Origin: an uncultured bacterium
GTDB taxonomy: Bacteria > Patescibacteriota > Minisyncoccia > Phycocordibacterales > PALSA-1337
DNA length: 8,340 nucleotides
NCBI GenBank assembly: GCA_903905325.1
Contig: CAIVGA010000029.1
Location: 1-8,340 of the forward strand
Direction of reading: 5' to 3'
Part shown: positions 4,447-8,340 of the stretch, one piece after another
Layout of the letters: each line of letters opens with the position of its first letter
How positions within the stretch are numbered: position 1 is the first letter of the stretch
Position numbers and translations under genes: made by a program
The notes under the pieces: model-generated
The model's database searches: none
Told to the model about the DNA's origin: nothing
Seen by the model: the letters and a program-made list of their open reading frames with translations, nothing else

Positions 4447-6467
4447 CCCGTATCTTTATAAGCACGAACAATTGATGGATCATCAACTGAAGTGGTCCCA
4501 TATCTTTCTGTTAGAATTTTTGTAGCATCATCAAAGTTTTTGGTATAGATCAAGGTCACGGCGTAAGCAATTCTTGCTTCGTCGTACTTTGGTTCTAGTT
4601 CAAAGGCATTTTTTGCTGAAGCTAATGCTGCCAAATAGTCATTTTTTGTCATGTATATCTGGCTGATCTTTACGAGAATGCTTTGTCGATTCGGAGAAAG
4701 TTCATGAGCTTTATTGAGTACATTTAATGCTTCGTCAAAGTACACATAAGTGTAAAGAAAATAGCCAGTGAGGTATAGATCATAGGCATCAAGACGATTT
4801 TCTTGAATCTGAGTATTCATTTCAGTGTGGCCAAGATCGAAGAATCCTCGCTTGGTTTGAGCACTGATTTCGCGATTATTTCCGACATCTACCGCAGACG
4901 TGATAAGGTCTCTACGAATTTCATCTCCACCGAATGAGCCATAATTTAGAGCGCTTTTGTATAAGGTCAAACTTTTTGCTGCATCAATGGGTATATATGC
5001 ATGAGCTTGTGCATCATCAAACGCGGCCATAATCGCATTTGCATTAATATAATAAATCAAAAATACAACGACGACGGCGACCGGAATAATAAATGTACCA
5101 GCGAGATCGCGCTTTTCTGCTTCTAGTTCACGTTCTTTTTTCTTGCTGAGTTTATTGATATTTTCTGTGGCAGCTATCGGTTCTTCTTCTGCATGGATGA
5201 TTGTTTTTGAATATATATAAGCTAGAAAAGTGAAAAACAAGATATAGCTAGTTAAGTTATCAAAGAGGAATAGATTGTTTACGAAATACGCAACCAAAAG
5301 TCCGGTGAATAAACTTTTCTCGGTGATTGTCCATGGTTCATTCTTTGCAGCCGAATCAGCGCGTCTATTTAACCAGATATAAAATAGCGCGACGGCGTAT
5401 ATTGCCAAATAGGCGATAAGGCCGAGTATTCCTCCATTCATTAGCCAATCTAGGACTATGTTGTGGGTGCGATCGAATCGGACTTCATCGGCGTATAAAG
5501 ATGCTTGATAATTGTTTTGAAAAACTGTATTGAAATTTTCCTGACCCCAACCAAGGATAGGACGTTCCTTGATACCTGTAAGAGCTATAGCCCAGACTTT
5601 TAGTCGGTTTTGATTTTGTATATCTTGAGTAGAAATGGCTGCAAAGCGACCAAGGATAGGATTCTGTTCTATAAATGGTTGATCTTTGATAAACAAGAAT
5701 ATACCTACCAAAATTATTATTCCTGAGATTACTGTGATAGAGACGATACGTAACTTTCTATAATTTTTTGCGAATAAGGATATGATGACCCCTGCTACTA
5801 TTATTCCTGCTACTAGACCCACGACGGCACCTCGGGTACCTGTAAAGAACAAGGCAATCAGGTGAAGAATAATGATGGGGATGTAAGCCCGATTAAGTTT
5901 TTCGCTCTTTATAAGCATGTAAAGCGCCAAGAAAATGTTTATGAGAAGAAATGTCGCGAAGAAACCTGCATTTCCTATTGTTGAGTCTATACGGCCAGAT
6001 ATTTCGGTTGGTAATTTTGCGACCAATTGTAATATTCCATATAAGCTCATGGCTACACTGACACCGATTGTGGTATTGAAGAAACGGTCCCAAAGTTTTT
6101 CTGTAGACAAGATTGAACTGGCAATAAAGAAGAAGACGCCTAGATGTAGGAGGTTTATAAGTCCATCCATACGCTCAAATGTTCCCCAAATGCTCGTGTA
6201 AGTATTGACCCCAAAAATATCCGCTATTGTGACGACTGCAAGAAATGCGCATAGTGAGATTGGTAGCCAATTCCATCGGTTACGATATTGTTTATCGAGG
6301 ATGATGAGCATAACCCAGGCTCCTGCGAGGATTTCAATAAGAATTCGGAAGAAAAAAGCCTTGCTGGTCACAAAAGGAAAGACGAAAGAGTTGAAATTAA
6401 TAAGAGAAACGAACGGTACGATAAAAATGCCTACCAATACGATTTTTCTAAAAAAGTGTTTATTCAT
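4431..6467 (-). CDS. O-antigen-ligase-like membrane protein with C-terminal TPR repeats
   Basis: This 678-residue protein is a polytopic membrane protein of the O-antigen ligase/polymerase (Wzy_C, WaaL-like) family, which transfers lipid-linked sugar chains to an acceptor at the outer face of the membrane. About ten to twelve hydrophobic helices fill residues 8-420. The large periplasm-side loop before the late helices (about 270-345) ends in RTHNIVLDWLMNGG (Arg333, His335), the Arg and His-bearing segment typical of the family. A charged linker (KKKERELEAEKRD, around 440) is followed by one more helix (about 456-478) and a soluble part whose residues 562-655 contain two to three TPR units (for example YFDEALNVLNKAHELSPN, YLAALASAKNAFELEPK). 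TPR tails occur in many CPR homologues and likely bind partners. The ATG at 6467 has no Shine-Dalgarno and is probably leaderless. The exact acceptor (lipid, S-layer or protein) cannot be told. Confidence 0.85.
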   Translation of the reverse strand: MNKHFFRKIVLVGIFIVPFVSLINFNSFVFPFVTSKAFFFRILIEILAGAWVMLIILDKQYRNRWNWLPISLCAFLAVVTIADIFGVNTYTSIWGTFERMDGLINLLHLGVFFFIASSILSTEKLWDRFFNTTIGVSVAMSLYGILQLVAKLPTEISGRIDSTIGNAGFFATFLLINIFLALYMLIKSEKLNRAYIPIIILHLIALFFTGTRGAVVGLVAGIIVAGVIISLFAKNYRKLRIVSITVISGIIILVGIFLFIKDQPFIEQNPILGRFAAISTQDIQNQNRLKVWAIALTGIKERPILGWGQENFNTVFQNNYQASLYADEVRFDRTHNIVLDWLMNGGILGLIAYLAIYAVALFYIWLNRRADSAAKNEPWTITEKSLFTGLLVAYFVNNLFLFDNLTSYILFFTFLAYIYSKTIIHAEEEPIAATENINKLSKKKERELEAEKRDLAGTFIIPVAVVVVFLIYYINANAIMAAFDDAQAHAYIPIDAAKSLTLYKSALNYGSFGGDEIRRDLITSAVDVGNNREISAQTKRGFFDLGHTEMNTQIQENRLDAYDLYLTGYFLYTYVYFDEALNVLNKAHELSPNRQSILVKISQIYMTKNDYLAALASAKNAFELEPKYDEARIAYAVTLIYTKNFDDATKILTERYGTTSVDDPSIVRAYKDTGYQAK

Positions 6468-6495
6468 TGAAGTTATTATAACAGAGCGCTATAAT
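6467..6495 (+). promoter_or_regulatory. Promoter of the ABC-2 permease
   Basis: TTGAAG (6467-6472; four of six) and a perfect TATAAT (6490-6495) are exactly 17 bases apart. Transcription would start near 6502, about 27 bases before the ATG at 6529. The -10 box overlaps the left arm and loop of the palindrome 6484-6503, and the -35 overlaps the start of the divergent gene. Confidence 0.6.
6475..6483 (-). promoter_or_regulatory. Extended -10 promoter of the ligase-like gene, probably leaderless
   Basis: Read on the minus strand, TGT is followed directly by a perfect TATAAT (6480 down to 6475), making an extended -10 element, which does not need a good -35. Only seven bases separate the -10 box from the ATG (6467), so transcription would begin at or next to the start codon. 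Confidence 0.6.
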
Positions 6496-6503
6496 AAGCG
6501 CTC
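6484..6503. repeat. Perfect palindrome between divergent surface-glycan genes
   Basis: GAGCGCT (6484-6490) and AGCGCTC (6497-6503) are exact reverse complements around the 6-base centre ATAATA. It covers the plus-strand -10 box and lies just upstream of the minus-strand -10, so one bound protein could control both genes. Confidence 0.6.
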
Positions 6504-6528
6504 ATTCTGGTGGCTACCCCCTTATCCT

Positions 6529-7317
6529 ATGATAAAAACGTCAAAAAGTCATGAAAATTATAGGGAATTGGTCTGGCGCTTGGCTAAGACCGATTTTAAA
6601 TTACGCTATCACGCTAGTGTTTTGGGTTACGTTTGGGTGATATTGAAACCTCTTCTCTTGTTTATGATTATGAATTTTGTTTTCTCTCACCTCTTCAATC
6701 TGGGTGGTCCGAATAATCCATATTATCCTCTGGAACTTTTGACGGCTATACTCCTGTTCCAGTTTTTTGCAGAAGCTACGATGACTGGAATGATGTCGCT
6801 AGTTTCCAAGGCACAGTTAGTGACAAAAATCTATGTTCCTAGGTGGACTATTGTTCTCGGATCGACTATGAATGCCTTATTTATTTATGGTATGAATCTA
6901 ATTGTTCTCGCTGGTTTTTTTGTTGTTTATCATAAGATGCCTAGTCTGCTCGGGATATTTATGTTTATCACCTACTCCATCATTTTATATGTTCTTGCAG
7001 TTGCCTTTTCTTTTCTCACGGCGCCATTCTATGTGCGTTTTCGTGATCTAGGAAATACATGGGAGGTGCTTTTGCAACTCGTTATGTATTCAGCCCCCGT
7101 TGTTTATCCATTGAGCCTGATGCCGTTCAAGATTCAATCGCTCATTCTCATGAATCCTTTTGCATTTCTTATTCATTTTGCTAAGCAGGCCTTGATATAT
7201 GACCATTACGCTACTTTTGGACACTTTGTCTGGCTATTGCTAGGTATAATATTTGCAGTTTTTTTGGCGTTTCTTGTTTTCAGGAAGTATGAGAAGACAG
7301 TTGCGGAATTGATATGA
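6529..7317 (+). CDS. ABC-2 type permease, polysaccharide/teichoic acid export (Wzm/TagG-like)
   Basis: This 262-residue protein is the membrane half of an ABC-2 exporter that moves finished lipid-linked glycans across the inner membrane. It begins with a cytosolic amphipathic segment and the family signature KLRYHASVLGYVWVILKP (about residues 24-41), followed by about six membrane helices; the cytosolic loop RFRDLGN (170-176) is the typical coupling segment. The ATG at 6529 gives the normal family length; the open frame extends upstream to 6205, but that part is the complement of the ligase gene and lies before the promoter. The ATP-binding partner (Wzt/TagH type) is not the next gene. No Shine-Dalgarno is present. 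Confidence 0.88.
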   Translation: MIKTSKSHENYRELVWRLAKTDFKLRYHASVLGYVWVILKPLLLFMIMNFVFSHLFNLGGPNNPYYPLELLTAILLFQFFAEATMTGMMSLVSKAQLVTKIYVPRWTIVLGSTMNALFIYGMNLIVLAGFFVVYHKMPSLLGIFMFITYSIILYVLAVAFSFLTAPFYVRFRDLGNTWEVLLQLVMYSAPVVYPLSLMPFKIQSLILMNPFAFLIHFAKQALIYDHYATFGHFVWLLLGIIFAVFLAFLVFRKYEKTVAELI

Positions 7318-7320
7318 TGT

Positions 7321-7364
7321 AGTATACTTATGTTTTGTATTAACTTTTATATAAGTGTACTTAT
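7321..7364. repeat. Repeated ACTTAT/ATAAGT elements before the ATPase gene
   Basis: AGTATACTTAT (7321-7331) is repeated inverted with one mismatch as ATAAGTGTACT (7351-7361), and the latter is itself part of ATAAGT-GT-ACTTAT (7351-7364), a 6-bp inverted repeat around two bases. GTATACTTAT and GTGTACTTAT (7322 and 7355) are near-identical direct copies 33 bases apart, about three helical turns. It is a possible operator. Confidence 0.45.
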
Positions 7365-7367
7365 ACT
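7340..7367 (+). promoter_or_regulatory. Possible promoter of the DUF4143 ATPase gene
   Basis: TTAACT (7340-7345; four of six) and TATACT (7362-7367; five of six) are 16 bases apart, giving a start near 7374 and a leader of about 29 bases. The region is very AT-rich, so chance matches are likely. Confidence 0.4.
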
Positions 7368-7402
7368 TTAGTAAATATCATCAAAATATGGCTTAAAATA
7401 AC

Positions 7403-8340
7403 ATGTTTATAGAACGACAAATTCACAAAAATATACGAAATTATCTGAAAGAGAGGCAAATAATCGTTATAACAGGTATGAGGAGGGTCGGAAAAACCAC
7501 TCTTGTTAAGGAGTTGCTCAAGGAAATAACATCCGACAACAAGGTATATATAGATCTTCAGCAGGTTGAAAATAGGGAAATATTCAGTGATAAGAACTTT
7601 GATAATATTTTGCTCCAATTGAGGAGTATGAGAGGTTTAGATTTAGGTAAAAAGATGTATATTGCCATAGATGAGATTCAGCTTGTCCCCGAATTACCAG
7701 GAATCATCAAATACCTCTATGATCACAACGACATTAAATTTATTGTTACTGGGTCTAGCTCTTATTATATGAAGAATCTTTTTACAGAATCTTTGTCTGG
7801 TAGAAAAATTATATTTGAATTGTACCCTCTCAATTTTTGGGAATTCCTGGATTTCAAAAGCGTCAAACATATCAACAATGATTTTGTTATCTCGACTATA
7901 GCAGAATCTGGATATTCTGCTCTCAAACTGCATTACGATGAATTTATTGAATACGGTGGTTTTCCTGAAGTTGTTCTGGCTCATTCACTGGAAATGAAAA
8001 AAGAGATGCTTAAAGATATTATCAACTCTTACATCAATATCGATGTAGAAACCCTATCTGATTTCAAAAAGAAAGAAGATTTCTATAAACTAGTAAAAAT
8101 TTTAGCCGAACGTGTGGGGTCAAGGATGGATTACGCTAAGTTATCAAACATTGTTGGGATTACTAATGTTACCTTGAAAAATTATTTGAAATTTCTTGAG
8201 GATACCTATCTGATCCATAGAATTTCTGTATTTACGGAAAGTAGAGAAAAGGAAATAACTAAAGCTCAGAAACTATATTTTTCTGACACTGGAATTGCCA
8301 ATATTTTGGCTGATTTGAGCGGTGGTGCTAAGTTTGAGAA
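7403..8340 (+). CDS. AAA ATPase, AAA_14/DUF4143 type, 5' part (runs off the edge)
   Basis: The frame is open from the ATG at 7403 to the end of the window (312 full codons); an in-frame TAA at 7394-7396 confirms this is the first possible start. The N-terminal ATPase part has Walker A GMRRVGKTT (residues 25-33), Walker B MYIAIDEIQ with Asp90-Glu91, and a sensor-like TGSSS near residue 117. PLNFWEFLDF and YGGFPEVV (from residue 184) are typical of the AAA_14/DUF4143 family. The C-terminal part (about 225 onwards) is the winged-helix and DUF4143 region (DYAKLSNIVGITNVTLKNYLKFLEDTY, then KLYFSDTGIANIL). Such proteins are common in archaea and CPR bacteria, often in variable regions; their function is unknown. 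Usual length is about 380-400 residues, so only the end is missing. The start context AAAATAACATG has no Shine-Dalgarno. Confidence 0.9.
   Translation, partial: MFIERQIHKNIRNYLKERQIIVITGMRRVGKTTLVKELLKEITSDNKVYIDLQQVENREIFSDKNFDNILLQLRSMRGLDLGKKMYIAIDEIQLVPELPGIIKYLYDHNDIKFIVTGSSSYYMKNLFTESLSGRKIIFELYPLNFWEFLDFKSVKHINNDFVISTIAESGYSALKLHYDEFIEYGGFPEVVLAHSLEMKKEMLKDIINSYINIDVETLSDFKKKEDFYKLVKILAERVGSRMDYAKLSNIVGITNVTLKNYLKFLEDTYLIHRISVFTESREKEITKAQKLYFSDTGIANILADLSGGAKFE

Noticed and set aside
5935..6201. Plus-strand open frame inside the ligase-like gene
   Set aside because: It is a shadow frame on the strand opposite a clear membrane protein.
6205..6528. Long upstream extension of the permease frame
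   Set aside because: It is antisense to the ligase-like gene, lies before the promoter and would more than double the normal N-terminus.
7361..7984. Two minus-strand open frames inside the ATPase gene
   Set aside because: The plus strand carries clear Walker A and B motifs and DUF4143 signatures over the same bases.

Overview
The window looks like chromosomal DNA from a candidate-phyla-radiation bacterium (Patescibacteria, most likely the Parcubacteria side). This is an inference from protein style and layout, not a measurement. The S12 and S7 proteins carry an unusual S12 insertion, most genes lack a Shine-Dalgarno sequence, the genes are AT-leaning and compact, and the large membrane O-antigen-ligase/TPR protein is of a type common in that group. 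All reading frames use the standard stop codons.

Layout, left to right. (1) The 3' end of an M50 site-2-type membrane protease enters from the left edge. (2) An accessory segment (about 490-3170) holds two different Fic-domain genes on the + strand. The first has a C-terminal helix-turn-helix-like tail and the second an N-terminal XRE-type helix-turn-helix. Both keep a full Fic active-site motif and an N-terminal (S/T)xxxE(G/N) self-inhibition motif, and both have inverted repeats built into a sigma70-like promoter. Between them is an unrecognised 107-residue protein with its own promoter, a perfect Shine-Dalgarno sequence and a strong terminator. (3) A gene-free stretch of about 340 bases, with a probable promoter and hairpins, leads into rpsL and rpsG. 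(4) On the minus strand, overlapping the end of rpsG tail to tail by 16 bases, lies a 678-residue O-antigen-ligase-like membrane protein with C-terminal TPR repeats. (5) Divergent from it is an ABC-2 polysaccharide-export-type permease, without its usual ATPase partner next to it. (6) The window ends inside an AAA ATPase of the DUF4143 type that runs off the right edge.

How the parts may work together: the ligase-like protein and the permease share a divergent promoter region centred on a perfect palindrome, so they may be co-regulated cell-surface glycan genes. The two Fic genes look like independent, self-controlled units (AMP-transferase plus DNA-binding domain plus operator-like repeats), as in toxin-antitoxin-like or stress switches. 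The most useful leads are the operator-like architecture at both Fic promoters, the nearly identical Shine-Dalgarno-less start contexts (CCAAAATACCATG and a close relative) at three genes against one perfect Shine-Dalgarno at the orphan gene, a probable leaderless mRNA for the ligase-like gene, and the structured region ahead of rpsL. No CRISPR array, tRNA, rRNA or insertion sequence was seen.
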